A stretch of 64,000 nt of DNA from contig NC_059396.1 in the NCBI RefSeq assembly GCF_905220565.1, positions 6,607,206 through 6,671,205 of the forward strand, read 5' to 3'. How positions within the stretch are numbered: the first letter of the stretch is position 1; every line of letters begins with the position of its first letter. A program made the position numbers and the translations under genes. The notes under the pieces were generated by a model. That model searched no databases, had not been told where the DNA came from, and was given only the letters and a program-made list of their open reading frames with translations. Positions 24,193 to 34,286 of this stretch are shown here, piece after piece. The stretch comes from Melitaea cinxia. Taxonomy: Eukaryota > Arthropoda > Insecta > Lepidoptera > Nymphalidae.

Positions 24193-27072
24193 TCATCGAG
24201 AAATGACATTCATCGTGATAGATTTAAATCTATTTAAGTTAACATTAAACATGTCAATGTCACCAAACACATTGTCATGAGAGTTGCATGCACGATAAAG
24301 AAAAATATTCCGAGCATATTTCGTTCTAATTACAGGTACAAAAAATTGTAATTTTTTACGAGCTTGTAAACGAGGACATCTCAAACTAATATTACTCAAA
24401 AGATAAGGTGTATCAACATAACCGGTTAGTATTTTATAAAGCAAATGCTCGTCCCTAACCATTCGACGGTCCTTTAAAGAGATCAGAGCGGATGGCTTCG
24501 CGAACAGGTAGTTAGTTTTAAAACTAATATGTTTGCTAAATTTCTTTTGAACATTCTCAATTCTATCAATGTATACATTGTATATTGGGTTCCACACAGT
24601 TGAAGCATATTCGAGAACTGAGCGAACGTAGGCATTGTACAAAGTAAAGAGTGTGGCACTGTTACGAAAATCTTTTCCAATCCTAAGAATAAACCCCAGC
24701 ATTCGAAACGCCCTGCCAACAATGTAGTCAATATGACAGTTAAATAAAAGTTTACAGTCAAGGTACACTCCCAGGTCTCTCACCTCAGTAACCCTCTTGA
24801 TTGGTTCATTGTTAAAACAGTAATTGTACTCCACTGTATTACGTTTACGCGAAAAAGTAATGACATTGCATTTTTCGATGTTTAAGATAAGACCATTGCA
24901 CTGACAGTAATCAAATAAACGGTTCAAATCATCCTGCAACAATGCACAATCAGTAGGTGTATTAATTGGTTTAAAAATTTTCATGTCGTCAGCATATAAT
25001 AATATTTCCGAGTTCTTAAATACCTTATTTATGTTATTTATGAATAGATTAAAAAGTAGAGGGCCGAGATGAGAACCCTGAGGCACTCCTGAGGTAACGG
25101 GTACAAAAGATGAGCAAAAGCCTTTAACTGTCACAGCCTGACTCCGCTCCCTAAGATACGAAATCATCCAACGTAGGAGATCGCCATGTATACCAACTTC
25201 TACAAGCCTACGAATTAATAAATAATGCGAAATTTTATCAAATGCTTTTGAGAAGTCGGTATACACGACGTCAACCTGACAACCACTATCCATATGAGTC
25301 AATATTCGGTGTAAAAATTCATTCAAATTAGACTCTGTAGATTTTTTATTCATAAAACCGTGTTGCTGTTCAATAATTATAGGCCTAAAAATTGGAAAAA
25401 TGCTGTCATATATAATTTTTTCAAATAATTTAGCGATAACACACAATTTAGAAATAGGTCTGTAATTCTGAATATTATGTTTATTACCAGACTTAAAAAT
25501 GGGCACCACAAATGACTGTTTCCATAACAGCGGCATAACTCCGGTTTTCAGGGACTTATCAAAAAGCAGAGATATTGGAAGCGCAAGACTGTCACTACAC
25601 ATTTTTAGAAAATATGGAGGTATAAGGTCAGGGCCACAACCCTTATTAACGTCAAGTTTCCTTAAATATCTTGATACAATCCCACGCGATATATCGACAG
25701 TTCCAATTGAAACACTATCATGACAATTTTGAGACGTGTTAAAGTTATTTACTTCGTAATCTGTGTTGGGCGTATTAGATCGAAAAACTGATTTAAAATA
25801 ATTGTTGAAAAGAGAACTAATCTCTATACCATTTGACGCAGACAAATGATCCAAAAACATCGTGCCAGGTAATTCATTACAGCTTTTTTTAGACTTTACG
25901 AATGACCAAAAATGTTTACTGTGTCGTAATATTTTCTCTTCTGAGTTATTAATATAAGTGTCATAGCAGTATACTTGTGCCCTTTTTTGTCTATCCCTTA
26001 ATAATCTGAAAGTATCATAATCACTAATCCTTCCGTAGATTTTCCACTTTCTGTGATATTTGAGTTTTTCCCTAACAATTTTAATTAAAGCGCTCGAATA
26101 CCAACACGGATAATGTCTACTATCTGCTACGACCCTAACAGGAACCCATTCGGATATGATTTCATTAATGGTTTGATAAAAGACAGTAACAGACGTATCG
26201 ATATCGAGGCCCGACAGTAACTCATACCAATTAATATTATCAATAATCCCGTTGACAATATTGTAATCAACGGCACGATATAGTCGCACAGTCCTTGATT
26301 TAGAAGAAAGGGTTTGTTGGTTAAAAGCATTGAGACATACCTCTATTGCCGGATGATGGCTATCCTCGGGGACAAGCGCACAAATCGATTTAGAAGTTAC
26401 ACAGTGGCAGCTACAAATAATTAAATCCAGATACTTATGATTTACATTTGGAATACAATTATATTGATTCAGACCTGTAAAACTTAGAAAATTAAATAAT
26501 GTATAGACGAGATTGTTATCTAAATTAGAACTATCCAAACACATAACAGAGTCATTAGAATACCATTTAGCTACGGAAATGTTAAAATCACCCGCTATAA
26601 AATAATCTTCTTCGGGGCCGTTAATCACGTCATTTGAAATAATTTCGAAACACCCGCACAGTGCCTCAAAATGCAACTGACAATGAGGAAAATAACAAGT
26701 ATAAATGTTTAAAAAATGCAATCTTCGTTCACGACTAAGTTTTATTTTCACTTTGATAACCTCAGCGACTGCACCGATAATAGGTATAGCTGTAACAGAA
26801 TCTACAAAAAAGTCCCGCCTGACGGCTATTAAAACACCACCACCTAAAGTGTTTCCACGTACCTTATAATCCCTATCGCATCTGTAGACACAATATCGAG
26901 AGTCAAACAATTCCTCGTTAAAAATGCCCTCCAGTAGCCATGTTTCTGTCAGACATATAATTCCAAAATCTGTTTTAAGTAGGTTTCGAAAAAATAAATT
27001 GGTTTTAGAACGTAAGCCACGAACATTCTGATAATAAATAGAGATATTATCATCCATTTCCGTAGAAAACAT
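24193..27072 (-). CDS. LINE ORF2: apurinic-type endonuclease plus reverse transcriptase
   Basis: This ORF of about 959 residues would nick target DNA and reverse-transcribe the element's RNA at the nick. The N-terminal endonuclease domain shows IYYQNVRGLRSK near the start, ICLTETWLLEG with the catalytic Glu, AGDFNI with an Asp, and a C-terminal SHHPAIEV. The reverse transcriptase domain shows GCGPDLIPPYFLK, FVVPIFKSG, YRPIS, VVYTDFSKAFDKISHYLLIR (first catalytic Asp), TSGVPQGSHLGPLLFNLFIN and LLYADD (YADD at about residues 693-696). No RNase H domain is visible. Upstream in-frame GTG (27078) is possible, but the first ATG is 27072; the next, at 27057, is also plausible. Motif style places it in the Jockey/CR1 group; the exact clade is open. 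Confidence 0.92.
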   Translation of the reverse strand: MFSTEMDDNISIYYQNVRGLRSKTNLFFRNLLKTDFGIICLTETWLLEGIFNEELFDSRYCVYRCDRDYKVRGNTLGGGVLIAVRRDFFVDSVTAIPIIGAVAEVIKVKIKLSRERRLHFLNIYTCYFPHCQLHFEALCGCFEIISNDVINGPEEDYFIAGDFNISVAKWYSNDSVMCLDSSNLDNNLVYTLFNFLSFTGLNQYNCIPNVNHKYLDLIICSCHCVTSKSICALVPEDSHHPAIEVCLNAFNQQTLSSKSRTVRLYRAVDYNIVNGIIDNINWYELLSGLDIDTSVTVFYQTINEIISEWVPVRVVADSRHYPCWYSSALIKIVREKLKYHRKWKIYGRISDYDTFRLLRDRQKRAQVYCYDTYINNSEEKILRHSKHFWSFVKSKKSCNELPGTMFLDHLSASNGIEISSLFNNYFKSVFRSNTPNTDYEVNNFNTSQNCHDSVSIGTVDISRGIVSRYLRKLDVNKGCGPDLIPPYFLKMCSDSLALPISLLFDKSLKTGVMPLLWKQSFVVPIFKSGNKHNIQNYRPISKLCVIAKLFEKIIYDSIFPIFRPIIIEQQHGFMNKKSTESNLNEFLHRILTHMDSGCQVDVVYTDFSKAFDKISHYLLIRRLVEVGIHGDLLRWMISYLRERSQAVTVKGFCSSFVPVTSGVPQGSHLGPLLFNLFINNINKVFKNSEILLYADDMKIFKPINTPTDCALLQDDLNRLFDYCQCNGLILNIEKCNVITFSRKRNTVEYNYCFNNEPIKRVTEVRDLGVYLDCKLLFNCHIDYIVGRAFRMLGFILRIGKDFRNSATLFTLYNAYVRSVLEYASTVWNPIYNVYIDRIENVQKKFSKHISFKTNYLFAKPSALISLKDRRMVRDEHLLYKILTGYVDTPYLLSNISLRCPRLQARKKLQFFVPVIRTKYARNIFLYRACNSHDNVFGDIDMFNVNLNRFKSITMNVISR

Positions 27073-27284
27073 ATTCACAGTTCAGTAATACTAAAGTATA
27101 AAGACGATCCAAATGCAACTCAAGAAACACAACAGAAAAGTCAAAGCAATTAGCAAACACAAAACAATCACAAGTCAAGATGTCCTCGCTACCTACAATA
27201 TTAGTTATACAATAGGGTGACAATTCAATTAGTAATAAATTTATTTTTACAAAATGAATATATATAAAATAAAAAAATAAAAAA

Positions 27285-27353
27285 TTATAATGAAAGAATA
27301 AAAAATAATAATGAAAGAATAAAAAATAATAATGAAATAATAAAAAATAATCA
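27285..27353 (-). repeat. Short A-rich tandem repeat in the ORF1-ORF2 gap
   Basis: Three imperfect units of roughly 22 bp ('aataataatgaaagaataaa' in plus orientation) lie between the two LINE ORFs. The LINE-derived open frame that crosses it (27050-27466) is a shadow frame. Confidence 0.6.
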
Positions 27354-27372
27354 GAGGAAGGTATAACGACAT

Positions 27373-28446
27373 TCACACAATTTTTTTCAAATCGCTGTTG
27401 CTTAATATATGTAATACTGGACTGGTATCTGTACGTCGGACCATAATAGTACAATTCTTTATCCAAACATAGGAAAAATTTTTCTCTTTGGCCAACTTTT
27501 TAGCTTCCTGCAGAAGAGCTTTGTTAGAACGTGTCAGGTGTTCTTTAAAGTACACATTAGAGCTATTACCAGCAAAACCAATATCACTACATTGGAGTTT
27601 TATTCTTTTAGCTAAAGCCAAGAAGTCATCCTTCTTCCAACGTGACAGGAACTTAATAACTATAGGTTTAATAAGCCGATTTTCGCTTTTACTATGAGCA
27701 ACTCTGGTAACAAAATCAATATCTGTAGAAGGATTTAATTGATAACCAGTACGATCTGAGATTGTTTTTAAAATCTCCATTAGGTTTTCATTCTTCCTCT
27801 CAGGTATACCATAAACTTCAATATTTGATCTACGTGACCATTGCTCTCGGCTATTATTTTCAGTTTCCAAAGTATCAATTTTCTTCTTTAAAGTACTCAG
27901 TTCAATAGACAGTGAGGATAAGGACTTTAATTCTTTTTCTAATCCAATGACTTTATTATTAAACTCATCATACTTCGAATTGATAAAAGACACAGATTCC
28001 CTCAAACTTGTAATATCGTCCTTAATTGGTTGAAGAAGTGTTGACACCATATTGCTTATCGACGCTTCTAAATCTACTTTCCACTTTGCCATTTCACTGG
28101 CTATAAATTCCTTAATACCCTCAAATTGAGTGGATATATCAAAATCGCTCGTCATAATCTCAGGTGACTGATTCAACACAGTCGAACCGCCTCTTTTTGT
28201 GTTTATATTCTCACTGGGAGATCCCGTGGAGGTTGAACCACGTACAGGGGTATTATCTGAATTAAGGCGACGATCGCGTGCAGACACACATACAGGACAT
28301 GCCCATTCCCTCATATACTCCGGTGACAATTGTTTGTTTCTATCACAAGGAAATAAACATTTAATATGATATGTATCCTTACACTGTTTACAATTGATAC
28401 GGCCAGTGGCGTCCCCTGCCGTTGATTTGCAACAAGCGTATTTCAT
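27373..28446 (-). CDS. LINE ORF1: PHD-type zinc finger, coiled coil and FP-like RNA-binding region
   Basis: This 357-residue protein should package element RNA. Residues about 5-55 hold a PHD-like Cys/His cluster: CC near the start, CKQCKDTYHIKC, then WACPVC. A Ser/Thr/Asn-rich linker follows. About residues 150-205 form a coiled coil (SLRESVSFINSKYDEFNNKV ... LSTLKKKIDTLETENN). The C-terminal half runs SRRSNIEVYGIPERKNENLM through FLSRWKKDDFLALAKRIKLQ to NFSYVWIKNCTIMVRR. That order resembles the domain shared by many insect LINE ORF1 proteins and the baculovirus FP proteins. Start ATG at 28446 is the first in frame. It lies about 300 bp upstream of ORF2, so ORF2 translation would need reinitiation or another mechanism. 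Confidence 0.88.
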   Translation of the reverse strand: MKYACCKSTAGDATGRINCKQCKDTYHIKCLFPCDRNKQLSPEYMREWACPVCVSARDRRLNSDNTPVRGSTSTGSPSENINTKRGGSTVLNQSPEIMTSDFDISTQFEGIKEFIASEMAKWKVDLEASISNMVSTLLQPIKDDITSLRESVSFINSKYDEFNNKVIGLEKELKSLSSLSIELSTLKKKIDTLETENNSREQWSRRSNIEVYGIPERKNENLMEILKTISDRTGYQLNPSTDIDFVTRVAHSKSENRLIKPIVIKFLSRWKKDDFLALAKRIKLQCSDIGFAGNSSNVYFKEHLTRSNKALLQEAKKLAKEKNFSYVWIKNCTIMVRRTDTSPVLHILSNSDLKKIV

Positions 28447-29013
28447 TTTAAAAATTACAATAACTTCAAATAAACTTCAAATAAACCAAAGATTAAATTG
28501 AATATACAAAAATTGTCTCGGTGTTAGACTTGGATTGGAACTCGGGTTATATCGATTGATTAATTCTTCTATTCTGTCATACAAGCCGCTGCGCCAGCGT
28601 TGTATTGTTAATGATCAGCGAAAAACTTGTTCCTTATAATGTTCTATGTAATTGAAGTTTATAATTATGATTATGAGGGTATCTCCCAATATTCATCAAG
28701 AAATCAGCACAGTGACGATGTAAAAACAATGTAAAACACCAACACCAAACGATGATTAAGCACTTAACTGGTGAAAGTACACACACTCAACTATGTAGAT
28801 TCATAAATAAGTAAATTATTTCGACCTCGAAAAAACAAAGAGGTTGATAAAATGAAAATAAAGGTTAATAATTGAATTAGTAACAAAAACACTTCCGCTA
28901 TCTTCCGTAGTTCTGACAAGACTATATGAGTTATTATTTTTATTTTATAACTGCGAACTGAACAGTAACTATTTTGTTAAATTCCACGCGGACAAAGTCG
29001 CGAGCAAAACTAG

Positions 29014-29585
29014 TAATATAGTTTATACTACAACATTAATATTTATTGTACTCGTTATTTGTTTTATATACTATCAAATTAATATGAATAAAATTTTTCG
29101 TATACATATCATAACATAGAGATTTCAAACGAATAACTCCAAACGAACAAACAAACCAATTACTTAGGTATATTAGTATATGTGTGTTATAAGTTAAATA
29201 ATAAACAAGTTTACTTTTTATACACGAATTCTATTATTTATTAAACGCTTACACTTAAAACTTTGTTGACATTAATAGTTACCTACAATTCCCTTTCAAA
29301 CACTCATAGCGTAGTATTTGTATATACGTTTTTATATTCCAGTTATGAAAATATATTAAAATGAATTTCAAGTTTAGGAAAATAAAATATGAAGCAATTG
29401 TAACATAAATAAACTGCGTATATAGTATTATACTATAGGTATGTAAGAGTTTTTTCCGAGATTTTAAGTCTTTGCACTACAAAAATAACTACCTTCCATT
29501 TATTTTTATTGCATAGTAATGTTAGAATATATTTATGTAGATTGTATTAGTATTATACAACTATTATAAAACATAATATATATAC

Positions 29586-29622
<37 letters not shown>

Positions 29623-29659
29623 ATTATACATTTTCTTAGAATGTGCGTATTATTTACAG
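29014..29659. other. AT-rich DNA with a TA microsatellite
   Basis: (TA)n-type sequence occupies roughly 29577-29625. Nothing else recognisable. Confidence 0.5.
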
Positions 29660-29892
29660 ACGACCCGTTGCGTTGGCGCAACGGTTAAGACGACCCATTG
29701 GCGCAACGGCTAACGCGCTGGCTGTTGCGCCAGCGGTCGCGGGTTCGATTACCGCTCACGACAGACATTTATATCGATCATATAGATGTTAGTCGTGGTC
29801 TGGGCGTTGTATTTGTGTATTGTATGTGTTTCCGGACCACCAGCACAGGAGAAAATCCTACTGGGGGATCCGTTGAGTGTGAAGCGCTTATT
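29660..29892 (+). mobile_element. tRNA-derived SINE, subfamily B, with duplicated head
   Basis: Two consecutive tRNA-like starts are present: 'gacgacccgttgcgttggcg' near 29659 and 'gacgacccattggcgcaacg' near 29689. A B box follows (cgcgggttcgattaccgc). The body contains 'gtcgtggtctgggcg' and 'ggaccaccagcacaggagaa' and ends 'gagtgtgaagcgctta'. The first head is truncated, as if a second SINE landed in or slipped within the first. Confidence 0.75.
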
Positions 29893-32103
29893 AATTCTAT
29901 TCACTTATTTGTAACGCGACTGAAGGCAAGCTTTGCATACCTAACATATGTATATACTGAACAGCTATAACATATATGACTAATCAGCTGAGCCTGGATC
30001 AACGAAGTACAAGTAATGTTTTTTTATTACCAGTAACTGGCTAATAATAATATGTCAAAAGAATTATTACAACGGAAGCTTAAACCATAAATACATCTTA
30101 TACCTATTATGCATGCGAGTGTGTGAAGATGAACTACTTATTTTAGCTTTGTACAGAGGCGGCTCATCCTAAAGAGCGCTGGTGACGTGCACTCTCACGA
30201 AAATTACATAGGCAATCTTAAATCAATATTTCTTCATAATACATAGGTACTAGCCGATAGTAATAAATGCCGATGGCCGTAAATTATTTCGCAGTTTTTC
30301 TTTGAGGTATTAAAAAATAGGTTGAGCGCGATATTTTGTGATAAAATCTAAAATATTTTCTTACTAATAATCTCCTTTACCTGGGGTTGTCTGGAAGAGA
30401 TTGCTTATAGCAATAAGACCGCCTTTGCATGCTGTCATTGTAACTACTTTTTGTTTAATTTTATTTCTGTACTGCTACTTTTTTTCCTTTTTGTTTACTA
30501 CGTAAAAGTGTTTGACTATATTTATGCAAGAAGTAGTAAATAAATAAATAAAAAATTAATAAATATTTTGTTTTTTGAAATTGATCATAGTATATTTAAC
30601 AAGGTGATAAAGATTGTTAATTAATTAGTATATATGATAATTTTACTAATTCAATTAGATTTTTTCTCAAACCTTTAAATAATATTTATAAAGTTTAGGC
30701 GCATTTTCTGAAACTTAGGTAATATTTGTGCTATCCATGTCTAAATCGTCAGCGACTTTTATATTACAAGGAAATTTGAGATTTTATATTGTATATACGC
30801 ATTTATAAAAATCGGAAAAAAGAAGTTTCCTTGACCATGACAAAATATTTTAAATTATAACAAACTAAAAACTACTACATCACTTATTAAAACCTATCTA
30901 GAAAATTATATATTCATATAGGTACTTATGCATTACTTGAACCCTTAAATCGAATACTTAATCAGCGAAAAACATGTTACCTAATACTAAAAGTAAATAA
31001 CAACATCGTTTGTAATTTAAATAATCAGGCTTCGTCATGTCATATTTGACGAGTATAATTATTTGCTAATTTTTTAAAAAGTAATCATAGCTTACAGAAA
31101 TTTATTTAAAACTTTAAAGAGTTTTTAAAGCACGAACTAGAAGCAACTAATTGACGACCCACGATGTGATTGTTTTGGGACATTGAGGCTGTAATGATTG
31201 GGGCGACCTTAGCCTGCTTGCTCGAGCATCTTGCACTTGATAGCGGTGAATTGTTCAAATCATTCACTCACTAAGATGTCACTACTTATTGCTATAATTC
31301 TAAGTTTGTGGTTTATTAAAGGTCACACAATAACACACAATATTGTATTAACGTTAATGTTTTCGATACTCTAAGAATAGGTAAAGCTAATTTTACGCAG
31401 ATTTAAAGTGTTCATACAATATCAAGGTAATTGTTTAATTCAGTAAATTGTTACTAATAAGTAAGTAGCTTTAGTCAATAAATGACCTTTAATTTTTATA
31501 CCACTGTGTCTAATGCAAGAAGAATTAGCAATTATTGCTATCTTTAAATGGGGCTAAGGAATGGAGCATTGCGTAAACTTGAAAAGCTTCGGGCGATAGC
31601 TTAAATAAAGCAGGTATACCCACTATTAAAGGTCATTCAATCGACCCGTTATCGTGACTTCACGTCTACCCAAATTATGGGCATACAAGCAAAGTATCTG
31701 CATTTAATTCATAAGTGTAAGTTATATTCCTTAGTAATGACTTGAATTGAGCTCAATAGAGGCCACTGATCTGGTTCCTACGCTTATTTATGCGAACTGC
31801 CGAGACCTCAGTAAAAACAAATCGTGTATCAATAATCAGGGTCTTTTGATCGGATGCGCTAACTGAACGTTTGATATAGTAATTTTATAACATCATATAA
31901 AAATATAAAAACGGTTCCTGCCGGCCTTTATGCAACCATTGTCACATGGCTCATTACCGCCGTAATCCTTGTAGACTCCTAATTTGCAAAATCAGTAAGT
32001 GCCTATTGTATACAATAATGCAATGCGGTATAAAAGTCTAACACATCTTTGTTTTACTAAAAAATTGTATAATGTAATTATATTATGGCAGACGAATCAA
32101 TGA
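29893..32103. other. AT-rich DNA with one LINE tail
   Basis: Apart from the LINE tail at 30383-30560 there is no gene or structure I can support. Confidence 0.5.
30383..30560 (+). mobile_element. LINE 3' tail (GGTTGTCTGGAAGAGAT family)
   Basis: Contains 'ggttgtctggaagagattgc', the short complementary pair 'gcttatagcaataag', then 'accgcctttgcatgc' and an (AAAT)n end. Collinear with the tails at 6784, 36198 and 47735. Confidence 0.55.
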
Positions 32104-32395
32104 CGACGCGTTGGCGCAACAGTCACAACACTGGTTTGTGGCTGTTGGGCTGGCGGTTGCGGGTTCGATCTCCGTACATGACAAACATTTGTATTGGCCA
32201 CATTTGCCGTGGTCTAGGTGTTTGTGCAGTCCTTCTGAGTCTCCCCACCGTGCCTCAGAGAGCACGTTAAGCCGTCGGTCTCGGTTGTTATCATGTATAC
32301 CTGAGAGCAATCTTTACTCATAGTAGGGAATATATCCGCCAACCCGCATTGGAGTAGCGTGGTGGATTAAACTCTGATCCTTCTCCTACATGCGA
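32104..32395 (+). mobile_element. tRNA-derived SINE, subfamily A, 3' truncated
   Basis: Head 'gacgcgttggcgcaacagtc', B box 'gcgggttcgatctccg', then the subfamily A body up to 'gatccttctcctacatg', where the match stops about 45 bp short of the full copy. Possible imperfect 8-bp flanks are gaatcaat / gagtcaat. Confidence 0.75.
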
Positions 32396-34099
32396 GTCAA
32401 TATTTATTGAAATTTCCAAAATTTGAAAAAAAAAATACCAACGATGGATGGATCATTTTCAACAACTACGAAGCCTATTACTTACAATGTAACATGTAGC
32501 TGGTTCTCTATTGATCTCGATTTTTTGATTTATGTAACCTTGCTTGAAAATAAGTGATTTTTTAACAAAGAAACAAATTTTACAACTGGGATCACATCTA
32601 CAGATACAAGGACCGTTTATACGTTTTATTTCTCTCTTTTACTCGTTAGGTTGAGATTTAGGTAATAATAATAATGATAAGTCCTTTCTATAAAATATTT
32701 CGACATTCTTTTACATTTATTGTCTTACAATTATGCGATTATACCTGTGTAATTGTGTGCTACCTGTATTAAACTTATTTTACAAATAGTTTAACACTGA
32801 ACATATTCGGTCGTCTTTTCCAAGTTAGGAAGATTGTTGTCTCTGTTTAAGGAAGCAATTTATACTCATACTAGGGGAATCGGACCTACAGCCTTAAAGC
32901 GGAAAGCACTGCTAACTGTGCTAAGCAAATCAAAAGATTGTTGTATCGAGCTGTTTGTCGATACTTTACCAACAAGCTCAATCTGTTTCTTAATCATACA
33001 AAATCGGTACTATTAAATAACTATTTAGTTGTATCCTGTTGCTCTGGCGTAAAATCTATAGATGAGAAAACACAATTCATTTACTGCTTCAACAGTAATA
33101 TTTGGCGAGGTCACAGCGGTCGTGATCATATAAATTGCTGTTGTTTCTATCACGTACTCGTATCCTGGTAAGAAATGTCAAAGCCACCTTTCTTGGTATT
33201 GGTAGTACAAGATTCCAAGACTTTTATTTAGGTATTATCAACTTCAATATACATAGATACATTAAAGACAGTGATCCTGAATTCTGATTTGAACAAGCAA
33301 AGCTGAGCTTCTGAAGACTTGGTATTTCAAAAAATTCTGTGCTTGGAAATAGTCGTAGATTGTTTTTTTTTTTTTTTTTATGGAAAAGAGACGAATAGAA
33401 AAAGATATTTGAAATTAAGTAACGAAAATCTTTTACATAAAACATTTTTTAGGGATATACTCAAATTTAAGAGTACCGTATTACATTTATGTTCCCGATA
33501 TTCAAGTCTACGGTATTCGTTGTTATTGTTTCTTACTAAGGAGTAACAGTAACGCTTTTGATATTGAGAGTATATTTATTCTACAAAAAAAAAGTTATTC
33601 GCAGCATTGACGATCGTGGAGCTCCAGGCTTCCTTTGAGATGTTTTTAATATGATAGTACGTAAGTACTCACAATTTCGTATCATTATATTTATAACAAT
33701 ATTGTTTATCTTCAAAATTTTTGATTACATGGTAATAACCGTACCTACTAATATAACCGTTTTCAAATGCAAAAATAATAATAATTATTGCGTTTTAAAA
33801 CGGATATTACTCGAGCACTAACAGATTAGACATTGTGTTTGGTTGTTTCATTATTTCAGCAATTTTTTTTGCGGTAAAACAATTATAACAGGTGAGGTAC
33901 CCGGACAAACGTTTTATTTTAGGCCATTTTAAGCTAATATTGAAAAAAGAAATGAATGAAATAATAAAAATTTACAAAATTAAAAATTTATTATATTATT
34001 CGTATATTATGTTAATTGGAAAAATATATATAAAGGTAACAACGTCTTAACATATAACCCAGATTTTAAAAAAACTTGTGCTTACATATAGAAATTGTG
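32396..34099. other. AT-rich, nothing recognisable
   Basis: Short open frames at 32834-33171, 33224-33445 and 33319-33546 have no motif and overlap each other on both strands. I assign no gene. Confidence 0.5.
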
Positions 34100-34157
34100 A
34101 AAAAACCTAATGAAAAGTAGTATATGAAAAAATATACTACTTTTCATTAGGTTTTTT
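34100..34157. repeat. Perfect 26-bp foldback with 6-nt loop
   Basis: The arms are 34100-34125 and 34132-34157, complementary over all 26 positions; the core is 'cctaatgaaaagtagtatat' and its reverse complement. The loop is gaaaaa. It lies about 130 bp past the NHLRC2 stop codon, just beyond a likely polyadenylation signal. Transcribed from either strand it would form a very stable hairpin. No flanking target duplication was obvious. Confidence 0.9.
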
Positions 34158-34217
34158 AGGTATTTTTACATGTATGTAAATGAATTTTAATCACATAAAT
34201 ATTAATTTACATAAATA

Positions 34218-34223
34218 TTTATT
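34218..34223 (-). terminator. Likely NHLRC2 polyadenylation signal
   Basis: AATAAA on the minus strand, about 65 nt after the NHLRC2 stop codon. The true cleavage site is not visible from sequence alone. Confidence 0.5.
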
Positions 34224-34286
34224 TTTGCAATAAAAGGCCTTATTGGTCATGTTTAAAGCATGTGAGACCTTAGCAAACAAAAAGCG

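Larger units (their letters stand above)
23873..28937 (-). mobile_element. Apparently complete Jockey/CR1-group LINE with two ORFs
   Basis: This is a 5.07-kb element on the minus strand. An 11-bp duplication TTTTATTTTAT flanks it (23862-23872 and 28938-28948). It has a 5' leader of about 490 bp (28937-28447), ORF1 (28446-27373), a gap of about 300 bp, ORF2 (27072-24193) and a 3' region of about 320 bp ending in an (AAAT)n tail. Both frames are open throughout, so the copy may be young and possibly active. The duplication is AT-rich and overlaps the tail composition, so its exact boundary is uncertain by a few bases. Confidence 0.85.
23636..29013 (+). mobile_element. Small Helitron (family C) split by a LINE insertion
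   Basis: The left part (23636-23872) starts TCTATACAAATAAATAAATT and contains 'gtctgtctgtctgtttgttt' and 'cagatagctgatgtaataag'. The right part (28949-29013) continues with 'ataactgcgaactgaacagt' and ends 'ccacgcggacaaagtcgcga' ... CTAG followed by T. Without the insertion the element would be about 300 bp. Its termini (5' TC after A, 3' CTAG before T) fit a Helitron. Confidence 0.65.

Noticed and set aside
25499..25723. Plus-strand open frames opposite the LINE
   Set aside because: Shadow frames of ORF1 and ORF2; the minus-strand frames carry the domains.
27050..27466. 138-codon frame overlapping the ends of LINE ORF1 and ORF2
   Set aside because: Low-complexity Phe/Tyr-rich translation of an A-rich repeat between the two ORFs.
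29660..29760. Pair of tRNA genes in tandem
   Set aside because: The heads belong to a SINE; the first lacks a B box and the second has a mutated one.
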